Assembly (NCBI GenBank): GCA_017934045.1
Contig: JAGBKK010000008.1
Coordinates: 1-63,130 of the forward strand
DNA length: 63,130 nucleotides
Origin: Neisseriaceae bacterium
Lineage (GTDB): Bacteria > Pseudomonadota > Gammaproteobacteria > Burkholderiales > Neisseriaceae
Direction: 5' to 3'
The notes under the pieces were generated by a model. The model was not told where the DNA came from. It saw only the letters and a list, made by a program, of their open reading frames with translations, and did no database searches. Shown here in pieces: positions 1 through 7,738 of this stretch. A program made the position numbers and the translations under genes. Numbering within the stretch: the first letter of the stretch is position 1; every line of letters starts with the position of its first letter.

Positions 1-283
1 ATTCGTTAAAATATTTATCAAGCAAATTCAACCATTTATCGTTTTGTTCGGGCGTAATTTCAGGCAGGGTATGAGCGAAAAAATTGACATTAAACGCACC
101 ATCACAGGCTGCCTGAATGGCTTGAATTTCGCTTTCTAATTGCTCCACAGGCAACATGGCTGCCGCCAAAGAACCCAAAGCCCCTGCCTTGCAAGCGGCA
201 ATCGTCATCGCCGAAGTTTGTGCCCCTGCCAAAGGGGCTTGAATTAAAGGAAATTGAGACGGTAAAGGATTGTTCATCGCCAT
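1..283 (-). CDS. Nitronate monooxygenase family protein, N-terminal part (runs off window)
   Basis: The 94 visible codons begin MAMNNPLPSQFPLIQAPLAG and continue with QTSAMTIAACKAGALGS, the start of the FMN-dependent nitronate monooxygenase (2-nitropropane dioxygenase) TIM barrel. That family oxidises alkyl nitronates to carbonyl compounds and nitrite in the cytosol. The ATG at 283 follows GGAG closely; a second in-frame ATG at 277 is a possible start. The C-terminal part lies outside the window, so active-site residues cannot be checked. An uptake-sequence 12-mer (AGGCTGCCTGAA, about 105-116) lies inside the gene and encodes QAA. It is the last gene of a long minus-strand run of NO- and flavin-related genes. 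Confidence 0.8.
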   Translation of the reverse strand, partial: MAMNNPLPSQFPLIQAPLAGAQTSAMTIAACKAGALGSLAAAMLPVEQLESEIQAIQAACDGAFNVNFFAHTLPEITPEQNDKWLNLLDKYFNE

Positions 284-398
284 TGTTCTCCGTTAGATGA
301 ATAGGAAGTTTGCTTATAACATATTTTGATAATATTTTCAGGCAGCCTGAACAGGTTTCGTCCGTTACGGTGGCTACGGCTTATTCAGAGAACGGATT

Positions 399-1568
399 TT
401 ATTTTTTCAGGCTGCCTGAAATAATGCCCGTTTTGCTGTCGGCTCGTGCTTGTGTGAGCCACGGTGCGTAGCGGAAAACGAAAATCGCCAAAGACAAAGC
501 AAACAACACGGCGGATACGGCGATGAAGTGCTGATACGCCGTATCCACAACTACCGCACCCACACGCACCAAGGTGGCTAAAATCATCAACACAAACGCC
601 ACAGGCAAGCCTTTGGGGGCTGGATAAATGGCTCTGCCTGTGTGTCCTGCGGCGGTGCGTGTCATCATACCCACGGTTAAGCCGCCAATGCCGCCTACCG
701 CAATAAAATGCACGCCAACACTTACCGCAATGGGAAACGACATAAAATAAAAACCTAAACAAATCAAACCGATAGCGGTTAAGGTGTAACCTGCGAATAA
801 AATCCACAACATAGGCTCGGCAAAAATGGCTTTATTTAACCAACGCACGACTTGCACCAAGCCTAAAACCCCTGCGGCACAACACAATACGCCAGATACA
901 GGTAAGGCAACCTGAAAAATAATCAATAATGCGGCACATAAGGGCAACAATAAGGCGGATAAAATGAGTTTTGGGTGATTTTTGACTTGGGGGATATTGA
1001 GTCGCCGTGCGGTAAAAAAGGGAATAACACGACTGCCAATAAAACCAATAAAACCTGATACTAAAATTAAACCTGCCAATAATCCATTTAATAATAAATC
1101 GTATTTTTGCCAATAGACAAACAGATGAAAGATTAAATGCAACAAGCCAAAAATAAATAAAGCAAAGGCGGCAATATAATTATGCTTACTTTTTTTAGCC
1201 ATCAGCATTTGTAACATTGCAAAGGCGGCAATCCAAAAAAACAAAACGCCACAAATACCTGATATAACAGTGGTTTGTGCAAAAAATACGGTAATGCGAG
1301 AAACAAGCCATAATGCGGTGAGTAATATTAAAAACTGACCGTTTTTTGCAGGCAGCCCTGTCCAATTGGGTGTAGCGGTATGCAAGAAACCGACAATAAT
1401 CGCTCCTGCATAACCCCATATCATTTCATTGGCATGCCAAAAATAATTAGGCAAGGCAGTTGTACCATTAAAACCAAAGCCCCATAATAATATGGAAATA
1501 ATACCGTAAATGGCGGCAAATAAATACATTGGACGAAACGCCATAGTCCAAATTGCTGATTGAAACAT
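399..1568 (-). CDS. nnrS: NnrS family heme-copper membrane protein
   Basis: A 389-residue, strongly hydrophobic protein with about 12 predicted membrane segments. The opening MAFRPMYLFAAIYG matches the NnrS N-terminal signature (FRPxFLxAA). A histidine-rich segment (FWHANEMIWGYAGAIIVGFL) follows near residues 44-63, and GMMTRTAAGHTGR lies near residue 300; both are typical of NnrS. NnrS is an inner-membrane heme- and copper-containing protein that relieves nitrosative stress in denitrifiers. The last residues (SGSLKK) are encoded by a DNA uptake sequence just before the stop, so that repeat shaped the C-terminus. It lies 9 bp downstream of the YwiC-like gene in the same direction. The family is confident; the exact role here is inferred. 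Confidence 0.9.
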   Translation of the reverse strand: MFQSAIWTMAFRPMYLFAAIYGIISILLWGFGFNGTTALPNYFWHANEMIWGYAGAIIVGFLHTATPNWTGLPAKNGQFLILLTALWLVSRITVFFAQTTVISGICGVLFFWIAAFAMLQMLMAKKSKHNYIAAFALFIFGLLHLIFHLFVYWQKYDLLLNGLLAGLILVSGFIGFIGSRVIPFFTARRLNIPQVKNHPKLILSALLLPLCAALLIIFQVALPVSGVLCCAAGVLGLVQVVRWLNKAIFAEPMLWILFAGYTLTAIGLICLGFYFMSFPIAVSVGVHFIAVGGIGGLTVGMMTRTAAGHTGRAIYPAPKGLPVAFVLMILATLVRVGAVVVDTAYQHFIAVSAVLFALSLAIFVFRYAPWLTQARADSKTGIISGSLKK

Positions 1569-1577
1569 TGTTAATCC

Positions 1578-2321
1578 TTATAATAAAGCAATAAATAACA
1601 AAATACTGAACAAAATTTCTAAAATACCGATTGTTTTCACAGCAATATTTTTTCCGATTTTAATCAAATAGGGAATAAAAATACTTCTGAATAATAATAA
1701 AATCCAAACAATCATCAAAAAATAATTTGACTGCTGATAATAAACAGAAACAATTATTAAGGCGATTGCGTGAAAAATAATTGAAAAATAAAAATATTTA
1801 AGCGATTTTCTTTCTCTGATATTGGTTTTGATATAAAAAACCGTTCCTGCAAAATACAGAAACACAATCACTGTGAGCCATATAATATGAGTAGGTAAAT
1901 CATTGTTTTTCACTTGATAGGCAATCGGCAACATTAACGATGCCAATAAAACCGTGGCAATGCCTGATAATAAAGAGCGTTCTTTTCCTATTTTAGCCTG
2001 CCAAAGTGTTAGCAGTGTGAGTAAAAACAATGGCATAAACCAAATAATGAGTTTTTGCCGAAAAATCAATAAGATAAGCGTTGCTGTGAGGGTTAATCCG
2101 CCGTAAGTCATTAGGGCAGAATAATAACGCTTGGCAAAACCGTGGCGTAAAAAGCCAATAAGTGCAAAAAATAGAAAATACGCACCCCACCACGCCAATA
2201 GGAAAATCAAGTGTGTCGGCACAAAACCGCTGTGGTATATGCCCAATAAGGGCGGCAGGCTGATCATCGCCCAGCCGCCATGGTAATTGGGTAGCCAACC
2301 TGCTTGATATAGTCGTTTCAT
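1578..2321 (-). CDS. YwiC-like integral membrane protein
   Basis: A 247-residue polytopic membrane protein with about seven hydrophobic segments. The N-terminal motif NYHGGWAMISLPPLLGI matches the HGAWAM opening of YwiC-like proteins, a family of unknown biochemical function found beside nitrate-respiration genes (ywiC of Bacillus lies near narGHJI) and nnrS genes in proteobacteria. The context here fits: nnrS follows 9 bp downstream and a hemerythrin gene lies upstream. The first five codons lie within the left arm of a Correia-like inverted repeat (2308-2413), so that element also carries the translation start region. No catalytic residue can be assigned. Confidence 0.7.
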   Translation of the reverse strand: MKRLYQAGWLPNYHGGWAMISLPPLLGIYHSGFVPTHLIFLLAWWGAYFLFFALIGFLRHGFAKRYYSALMTYGGLTLTATLILLIFRQKLIIWFMPLFLLTLLTLWQAKIGKERSLLSGIATVLLASLMLPIAYQVKNNDLPTHIIWLTVIVFLYFAGTVFYIKTNIRERKSLKYFYFSIIFHAIALIIVSVYYQQSNYFLMIVWILLLFRSIFIPYLIKIGKNIAVKTIGILEILFSILLFIALL

Positions 2322-2413
2322 AGCAAAATCCTGCTTCGTTACTTCGCCTTGCCGTATTCGTTATACTGTCTTCATCTCGTTGCCTTGCATGCCTTTGCTC
2401 TGAAACGACTATA
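2308..2413. repeat. Correia-like 106-bp inverted-repeat element, copy 1
   Basis: The element starts TATAGTCGTTTCA and ends TGAAACGACTATA. The 20-nt outer arms (2308-2327 and 2394-2413) are complementary with one mismatch. The interior (about 2341-2390: CGCCTTGCCGTATT, TTATACTGTCTTC, CGTTGCCTTG) matches from memory the interior of the short Correia element of Neisseria (CGCCTTGCCGTACTATTTG, TACTGTCTGCGGC). The arms differ from the Neisseria arm (TATAGTGGATTAA) and from copies 2 and 3 here. It fills the gap between the hemerythrin gene and the YwiC-like gene and could affect their co-expression. Confidence 0.75.
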
Positions 2414-2423
2414 CAACTGCGTT

Positions 2424-2894
2424 TTATTCATTCAAAGCCCGTGGAAACAGCAACTCGTTTTCAATATCAATATGGTCTAATAAGTCATCGCGAAATTGTT
2501 GCAAAATTTCATACAGTTGTTGCCACTCGCTGCTTGCGTTTTCCGGCAGTGTTAAATTGTTTGTTAAATCAGCCAGTTGCGATAAAGCGACTTGATGATT
2601 ATCGTGTTCCATCATCATCACACGCACGGGCATCGTTGCCATAGAACCACGCCCTGCGTTAATCAGCGGAAACAAAACCTGCTCTTCTTTTTGCAAATGA
2701 TTTTCCAAATCCACGCTAAATGCTTGTAAAAACGGCAATAATTGCGTTGGAAAATCATCGCATTTTGCACATTGTTCAGCCAAAGGCAAAATATTGGCAA
2801 ACTGCATACGATGAACTTCGTGATAGCGTTGCAAAATGTGGTCAATAATCAAAGACAAAGGCGAATTTTGATAAATGTGAAATTTGGGGTTCAT
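2424..2894 (-). CDS. Hemerythrin-domain di-iron protein (YtfE/DnrN/RIC C-terminal type)
   Basis: A 156-residue soluble four-helix protein. The iron-ligand pattern of the hemerythrin fold is visible: HEVHR near residue 25, HLQKEEQVLFP near 71, MMMEHDNHQ near 94, and HIDIENELLFPRAL at the end. This corresponds to the catalytic part of the iron-sulfur repair proteins YtfE/DnrN/ScdA without their N-terminal ScdA_N segment. Such proteins repair or protect Fe-S clusters under NO and oxidative stress in the cytosol. It sits between two nnrS-type genes, consistent with a nitric-oxide response locus. I found no convincing FNR or NsrR site upstream. Confidence 0.85.
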   Translation of the reverse strand: MNPKFHIYQNSPLSLIIDHILQRYHEVHRMQFANILPLAEQCAKCDDFPTQLLPFLQAFSVDLENHLQKEEQVLFPLINAGRGSMATMPVRVMMMEHDNHQVALSQLADLTNNLTLPENASSEWQQLYEILQQFRDDLLDHIDIENELLFPRALNE

Positions 2895-2943
2895 GGTGTT
2901 AATTGATTGCTTTGGTCAAGAATGGCGAAATAGTAGCACATTT

Positions 2944-3474
2944 TCAGGCTGCCTGAACAATTTTCTCGACAACTGCGTCAATGGTTTGTTGATAATGTTC
3001 ATCAATCAGCACAATATTTTCTTTGCTAAATCCTTGAATATATTGATGATTATATTCTTTTAACTGTTTTATATCACAAGCGATTTCTAATCGCTGTTCA
3101 ATATCGCAGGCGTGTTGCTTAATTTTATGCCAATGCGTATCGATAAATTTATCCGTCATCGCCAAACAAATAAAGCGAATATCACGCAAATAGAATTCAT
3201 CAAAATCCTGCCGAAAGGAAAAAGGAATGTAAGCACCTTCTACAATCAGATTTTGTTGATTTTCAATCGCCGTTTTGACCATTTCACGCACAATCGCCCA
3301 CAGATAGGGCGTTAGAGCGTCATCATCTTGGGCGGTTAAATGCGTCATACCGCTTCTAATCAAGCCCATTTTCAAATGGTCTATCGACAAATACGGAGCG
3401 TGTATTTTTTCCAACAAGCGTTGTGCCAAAAGCGTTTTGCCCGTATGCGTTGCCCCTGTAATCAAAATAATCAT
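2944..3474 (-). CDS. P-loop ATPase/kinase-like protein of unknown substrate
   Basis: 176 residues with a Walker A motif GATHTGKT at residues 7-14 and a kinase-like layout: DHLKMGLIRSG in place of a substrate loop, then LIVEGAYIPF as a probable Walker B region. This resembles the small zeta-toxin / 2-phosphoglycerate-kinase-like P-loop proteins, but the substrate cannot be named. The C-terminus IVQAA plus TGA stop is supplied by a DNA uptake sequence at about 2943-2957, so the ancestral protein may have ended differently. It lies between the hemerythrin gene and the second NnrS-like gene on the same strand. Confidence 0.65.
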   Translation of the reverse strand: MIILITGATHTGKTLLAQRLLEKIHAPYLSIDHLKMGLIRSGMTHLTAQDDDALTPYLWAIVREMVKTAIENQQNLIVEGAYIPFSFRQDFDEFYLRDIRFICLAMTDKFIDTHWHKIKQHACDIEQRLEIACDIKQLKEYNHQYIQGFSKENIVLIDEHYQQTIDAVVEKIVQAA

Positions 3475-3532
3475 CGGAAAAATTTTTGTAAAATACCACT
3501 TCTAATAGAAACAAGCCGTCATTTTATCACGG

Positions 3533-3616
3533 TGTGGCAATCTTCTAAAATAAAGGGCAAAACCGCTTTAAATCAGGAGATTGCCACGCTACGCCTTTCG
3601 GTTTCGCTCGCAATGA
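3533..3616. repeat. GTCATTGCGAG/GTGGCAATC interspersed element
   Basis: Contains GTGGCAATC at about 3534 and, in opposite orientation, GGAGATTGCCACGC followed by GCTCGCAATGAC ending at 3616. This is the two-half form of the element found repeatedly in this window. The inner hairpin of the right half (TACGCCTTTCGGTTTCG) differs from those of other copies. It lies between the P-loop gene and the second NnrS-like gene. Confidence 0.75.
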
Positions 3617-3645
3617 CAGTAGTTTCTTTCAGGCAGCCTGAACCC

Positions 3646-4737
3646 TTATTCAGGATCATCGGTAAATGGTTTTTGGGTGAAGATTTTGAAGAATGGGTAG
3701 GCGTAAAGTGCGAACGCCAAAATCAGCAAACTTGCCGATAAGTGAATGTAACCTGTCCAATGAGTGAATAATGAACGCACAATGCCACACACCACCATCG
3801 TGATAATGGCTAAAATGCCTAACAACGGAAATTTAAGTTCAATAAAGCCACTGTGTCGCAGGCTTGCGGTGATGAAGATAAATAAAATCATACTCAAATA
3901 ATAACTTAATGTGATTAAGTGTAGCGGCGAAGTGTGGGGAATGCTCATAATTTGCGTTGTGCCAAGCCACAGATAGCCTACCGCACAGGCAAGTTGTAAG
4001 GTGTAATAAAAAATAATGTAATGGCGTTTGAGTAAGGCGAAATAATGCAGTTCTTTGAGTTTGGCAAGCATCACACAGCCTACGCCCAGAGCAATAAATC
4101 CGCTGGTTTTTTCGTCTAAAAACAAGGTGGATAAGGCGTATAAAATGGCAAACAGGGCAAGTAAATTTTTATACACAAAATTAGGCAAAAACACAGGGTC
4201 TTTGTAATCGGTTTTTTTGAGTGCTTCATCGCCTAAAACCATACTCACACGGAAACTCACCACGGAAATGGCAGCAACGCTAATATGAATTTGGGCGTAT
4301 AAAAATTGAAAGTCGTTTTTGTATAAAAAAGCGATTTGCAATATGAACAGCAATGACAAAATCAGTAAAATAGAAAAGTTATTATCGTTTTTGTCTTGCC
4401 ATAATAAAACGGCACAAAAGCCTAATAAAACCAACCAAAATAAGGCAATAAAACTGCCTGTGATTAAATAATGAAATGGTAATGCCAAAAAAGCCAATAT
4501 AATCAATGTATAAAGTGTGGTGCTGATTTTTTTCAGGCTGCCTGAATAATTTGTCCAATCAGGCAATGCGGTGAGTAAAAAGCCACCGTAGGCACAGGCA
4601 GGAACGATATTCAGAAAAATCATTTGATGCAACAAAATATAATTGTCGCTCACCAAAAAACTTAAACCACCAACCATACCACACACTGCCGCGGTGATAA
4701 AAAATAGTCGCATAGGGTGCGTAAAAAAATTATTCAT
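3646..4737 (-). CDS. Second NnrS-like integral membrane protein
   Basis: 363 residues, about 11-12 membrane segments. The start at 4737 is preferred because MNNFFTHPMRLFFITAAVCG follows AGGGAG by eight bases and the H-P-x-R-L-F-F motif is the usual NnrS opening. An upstream TTG/ATG extension would add a polar, lysine-rich tail. The histidine cluster (NIVPACAYGGFLLTALPDW) resembles the NnrS heme region (AxxxGFLLTAxPNWTG). The gene overlaps the end of the ABC ATPase gene by 8 bp, so they are translationally coupled. NYSGSLKKIS (near 4535) is encoded by an in-frame DNA uptake sequence. It is the second NnrS-type protein within 5 kb and may have a different metal or heme role. Confidence 0.78.
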   Translation of the reverse strand: MNNFFTHPMRLFFITAAVCGMVGGLSFLVSDNYILLHQMIFLNIVPACAYGGFLLTALPDWTNYSGSLKKISTTLYTLIILAFLALPFHYLITGSFIALFWLVLLGFCAVLLWQDKNDNNFSILLILSLLFILQIAFLYKNDFQFLYAQIHISVAAISVVSFRVSMVLGDEALKKTDYKDPVFLPNFVYKNLLALFAILYALSTLFLDEKTSGFIALGVGCVMLAKLKELHYFALLKRHYIIFYYTLQLACAVGYLWLGTTQIMSIPHTSPLHLITLSYYLSMILFIFITASLRHSGFIELKFPLLGILAIITMVVCGIVRSLFTHWTGYIHLSASLLILAFALYAYPFFKIFTQKPFTDDPE

Positions 4738-5422
4738 AATAAACGCTCCCTGAAAATTCTTGGGCAACGATTTTTTCTTCATATTGACGGTTTCTTTGAT
4801 TTAAGGGCATATCTAATTTTATTTGCCGTTTGATTTGCATATGTTTTGTTTCTAACTCAATGATTTCATTACTTAATCGTACCGCTTCAAAACGATCGTG
4901 CGTAACCAATAATGCCGATAATTTTTGTTGTTCTATTTTTTCTACCAATAGACAAATTAAAATATCTCGCATATCCAAATCTAATGCGACAAAAGGTTCG
5001 TCCAAAAGGGCTAAATCGCAACCGCTTAAATAAAGTCGTAAAAAAGCAATTCTTTTTTGCATACCACCACTTAACTCTTTGGGATATTTATTTAAATCTG
5101 ATTTTTCTAATCCAATTTTTTGGGCTGTGGTATAAATTTCATCAATATTGGGTTGGGTATTAAAAATCGCAATATTTTGTAAGGCGGTTAAATGGGGTAA
5201 CAGGCGGTTATCTTGAAATAAAAAGCCGATTTTTTTAAATTGTGAATGAATTGTGCCACTTTTGGGCGTGTTTAAGCCTGCCACCAAGCGTAATAGCGTG
5301 GTTTTGCCACAGCCTGATGGTCCAAACAGCGTTTTGACTTCGCCTTGTTGTAAATCTAAACTAAAATCGCGAATAATCATGTCGCGTACAATTTCAAAGC
5401 GTAAGTTTTTGATTTGTAACAT
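4730..5422 (-). CDS. ABC importer ATP-binding protein (SsuB/TauB/NrtD type)
   Basis: About 230 residues with all nucleotide-binding motifs: Walker A GPSGCGKTT, Q-loop FLFQDNRLLPHL, signature LSGGMQKR, Walker B LALLDEPFVALD and switch LLVTHDR. Divergence is in line with the sulfonate / nitrate / taurine ATPase group. The start at 5422 (MLQIKNLRF) is chosen because ATG overlaps the stop of the permease gene as TAATG; a GTG 12 bases upstream is less likely. It energises uptake with the adjacent permease and binding protein. The substrate of this ABC subfamily ranges from sulfonates to thiamine precursors and cannot be read from the ATPase. Confidence 0.88.
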   Translation of the reverse strand: MLQIKNLRFEIVRDMIIRDFSLDLQQGEVKTLFGPSGCGKTTLLRLVAGLNTPKSGTIHSQFKKIGFLFQDNRLLPHLTALQNIAIFNTQPNIDEIYTTAQKIGLEKSDLNKYPKELSGGMQKRIAFLRLYLSGCDLALLDEPFVALDLDMRDILICLLVEKIEQQKLSALLVTHDRFEAVRLSNEIIELETKHMQIKRQIKLDMPLNQRNRQYEEKIVAQEFSGSVYYE

Positions 5423-6219
5423 TATCTTTTCCACGGCATAAAGGCGATTTCCAGCGGTTTGATGATTAAATATTCAAACAGCGACACAAAAGCAATGGCT
5501 AAAACCACATACGCCAATACTTCGATGCTGTCTAACATCGTTCTGGCGGTGGCAATTTTTGCTCCCACGCCGTCATTCGCACCCAAAAGTTCTGCCATAA
5601 ACACGACTTTAATGCCACTGCCCACCGCAAGGCTAATCGCAGAGAGTAAATAACCGCTTAAATGCGGTAGATAGACGAAACGAATTTTTTTATATAGCCC
5701 TAATTGATAGGCATCAAAGAGTTCCAAATGGCTGTCATTCACGCTTGCCATACCGAGTGCGGCGTTGGCAAAGGTCAGCGGCGTGAGAATGGCAATAATG
5801 GTGAAAATTACGCTGGGATTGCCAAAAGAAAACCAAAAAATCGCCAACACAATCCAAATAATCGGCGGCATAGCCAAAAGTATGGTAATCATTGGTCGCA
5901 ATAATGCCATTGCCGTTTTGAATTTGCCTGCGATAAAGCCAGCAAGAATACCTAAAATCAGGGAAATGCTAATGCCAATCAAGGCTCGATAAAGGGTGAG
6001 ATGAATTTCGCTCGCTGTAAATTGCGACAACAGTTCGCCTGCTTTGGTAAAAACTGCCAAAGGGGCAGGAAGCAGTAAGGCACCCAAATGCAAAGCGGTC
6101 TCTTGCCAAACGGCAATCAACACAAACGCCACGCCCAGCCCTGCCAATCCGCCCCACAGGTAATCCAAAATGTAAAAAAATACATGTTGATTTTTGCGAA
6201 TTTTGTCGATTTTAATCAT
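5422..6219 (-). CDS. ABC importer permease (SsuC/TauC/NrtB type)
   Basis: 265 residues with about six membrane segments and the EAA-type coupling loop (MASVNDSHLELFDAYQLGLY, then FVYLPHLSGYLLSA) expected of binding-protein-dependent permeases of the SsuC group. It sits in the inner membrane and should dimerise and pair with the downstream ATPase, with which it shares a TAATG stop-start overlap. The binding-protein gene lies 399 bp upstream across a repeat-rich gap, so the three components may not all come from one transcript at equal levels. Confidence 0.87.
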   Translation of the reverse strand: MIKIDKIRKNQHVFFYILDYLWGGLAGLGVAFVLIAVWQETALHLGALLLPAPLAVFTKAGELLSQFTASEIHLTLYRALIGISISLILGILAGFIAGKFKTAMALLRPMITILLAMPPIIWIVLAIFWFSFGNPSVIFTIIAILTPLTFANAALGMASVNDSHLELFDAYQLGLYKKIRFVYLPHLSGYLLSAISLAVGSGIKVVFMAELLGANDGVGAKIATARTMLDSIEVLAYVVLAIAFVSLFEYLIIKPLEIAFMPWKR

Positions 6220-6319
6220 ATTTCAATACAGGTTTTGTGTTCTCTGCCGTAAGGTGGGCATTTTTGCTTACCCTACGGCTTTTATTGCAACGGTTTTCAG
6301 GCTGCCTGAAAGATTACTT

Positions 6320-6399
6320 CGTCATTTTGAGTGTAGCGAAAAATCTCAACATTTAATCAAAAGATTCTTCACCTGCTTATCGCAGGTTCAGAATGACGG
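6320..6399. repeat. CGTCATTTTGAG...GAATGACGG interspersed repeat
   Basis: Starts CGTCATTTTGAGTGTAGCG and ends TTCAGAATGACGG, with the two ends partly complementary. The core AAAAGATTCTTCA is shared with copies at 62817 and 63008. The inner hairpin ACCTGCTTATCGCAGGT is specific to this copy. It is one of several repeats filling 6220-6618; no gene is visible there. Confidence 0.7.
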
Positions 6400-6485
6400 T
6401 GTATGTTTTTCAGGCTGCCTGAAAATTATTTTTTCCTTGTCGTTATATCTTCACACGCCACCCAAAAAATCCTTGCGGATTTTTT

Positions 6486-6526
6486 GGAGATTGCCACGCC
6501 GTTATTTCATAACGGCTCGCAATGAC
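6486..6526. repeat. GATTGCCAC/CTCGCAATGAC half-element
   Basis: GGAGATTGCCACG, then the hairpin CCGTTATTTCATAACGG, then CTCGCAATGAC. The same inner hairpin recurs in the right half of the element ending at 14335, in a different outer context. Directly downstream, 6578-6607 carries a second hairpin (GTGGGC AAGAAT GCCCAC) of the family found next to these elements. Confidence 0.75.
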
Positions 6527-6618
6527 AGGAGTATTTTTCAGGTTGCCTGAAAAGTAAATTTTCCCTTGCTACCACAAGGTCGGTGGGCAAGAATGCCCAC
6601 CCTACGGCGTTACGGTAA

Positions 6619-7605
6619 CTACCACAAGAAAAAATCATTACTTGGCAATTTTCCACCAAGCAATTTCGGATTATGCGACAGCAAAATTTCAAAGAAATTC
6701 ATCATTTCATCTTTAATGTCGCTTGATTTCAAAACACATAAATTAGAATGCTGTATCGACTGGGCAATCGCAGGAGCGGCGGCGGGCAAATAATTTGTAC
6801 CAATATTTGCCGCACTTTGAGAGTTGGCTTTCACCCACGATAAGGCATTGACTAAATCGTTATGCAGCAAGGCAAAATCGTCTTGGTGGGCAGCAAAAAA
6901 TGCTTTATTCGCAATTATTCCTGCTTGCGGAATTAAGGCTTGTTTTTGATTAAACGCTTGTTTCCACACATTTAAAATATCAAAATTACGCACCACTTTA
7001 ACGCCCACGGTTTTGCCTTTCAAAATGCTGGCACTTGCCATCGGTTCGGGCAAAAAGGCAGCGTCATAACCTTTACTTAAAAACATTGCCAAGGCTTCGG
7101 GCGGCGTGACTGCATAATCTAATTGAATGCGAGAAATGTCCAAACCCAATTTTTGAAACAGCACACAAAAAACAATATCAGGCATATCGTTTTTGAACGG
7201 CATAATCATTTTTTTGCCGTATAAATCGCCCAATTCGTTGATAGGCTTGTTTTTGGTGAGAATATTATTCAAACCCTGCGTGAGCATATTGATTTGCCCA
7301 ACTTCTGCCCCTTGGTTGGCTAAATTCACGCCGACATTACTTGGTGCCATCATCACTTTGAATGTGCCATTGGCAACGCCTGCACGCAGTTGGTCTGGGC
7401 TATTCCAAATTTTTAATTGCGATTTATATTTTTTACCCAATTTGCCGTTTAATAAAGCCGTGGCAATAGTAATGCTGGGCAAGGCTGGTGCACCGTAAAT
7501 CGTCCAATCGGATTGGTTATTGCCTTGGGCTGTGGCTTGTCCAAACATACCGCTTAATCCCAAACCCAAAGCGGCAGAAGTGCTTAAAAATTCGCGTCTA
7601 TTCAT
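6619..7605 (-). CDS. ABC importer substrate-binding protein (NMT1/SsuA-like) with Tat signal
   Basis: 328 residues. The N-terminus MNRREFLSTSAALGLGLSG has the twin-arginine motif RRxFL and a hydrophobic stretch ending near AQG, so the protein is probably exported folded to the periplasm. The mature part (DWTIYGAPALPSITIATALL, LRAGVANGTFKVMMAPSNVG, GYDAAFLPEPMAS) follows the NMT1/THI5/SsuA-like binding-protein pattern. Proteins of this group bind sulfonates, nitrate, taurine or pyrimidine precursors; Tat export hints at a cofactor or metal but is not proof. It precedes the permease and ATPase genes and follows the OprC-like barrel gene, suggesting an outer-to-inner membrane import route. Confidence 0.85.
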   Translation of the reverse strand: MNRREFLSTSAALGLGLSGMFGQATAQGNNQSDWTIYGAPALPSITIATALLNGKLGKKYKSQLKIWNSPDQLRAGVANGTFKVMMAPSNVGVNLANQGAEVGQINMLTQGLNNILTKNKPINELGDLYGKKMIMPFKNDMPDIVFCVLFQKLGLDISRIQLDYAVTPPEALAMFLSKGYDAAFLPEPMASASILKGKTVGVKVVRNFDILNVWKQAFNQKQALIPQAGIIANKAFFAAHQDDFALLHNDLVNALSWVKANSQSAANIGTNYLPAAAPAIAQSIQHSNLCVLKSSDIKDEMMNFFEILLSHNPKLLGGKLPSNDFFLW

Positions 7606-7652
7606 TTTCTTTATCCTGCTGTTTATTTTTCAGGCAGCCTGAAAATCATTAC

Positions 7653-7692
7653 TGTCATTGCGAGACTTTGCAAAGCAAAGTCGTGGCAATCT
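7653..7692. repeat. GTCATTGCGAG/GTGGCAATC half-element
   Basis: CTGTCATTGCGAG, inner stem ACTTTGCAAAGCAAAGT, then CGTGGCAATC. It lies between two DNA uptake sequences (7629 and 7721) in the 133-bp gap between the OprC-like gene and the binding-protein gene. Confidence 0.75.
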
Positions 7693-7738
7693 TCTTATTA
7701 AGAAAGCGGATTTTATGCTTTCAGGCAGCCTGAAAACG

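Noticed and set aside
385-1419. Arginine- and cysteine-rich open frames overlapping nnrS in other frames
   Set aside because: They are shadows of the nnrS gene, with no family resemblance or translation signals.
2895-2943. FNR site upstream of the hemerythrin gene (TTGAC...ATCAA)
   Set aside because: The half sites are spaced seven bases apart instead of four and one half is imperfect.
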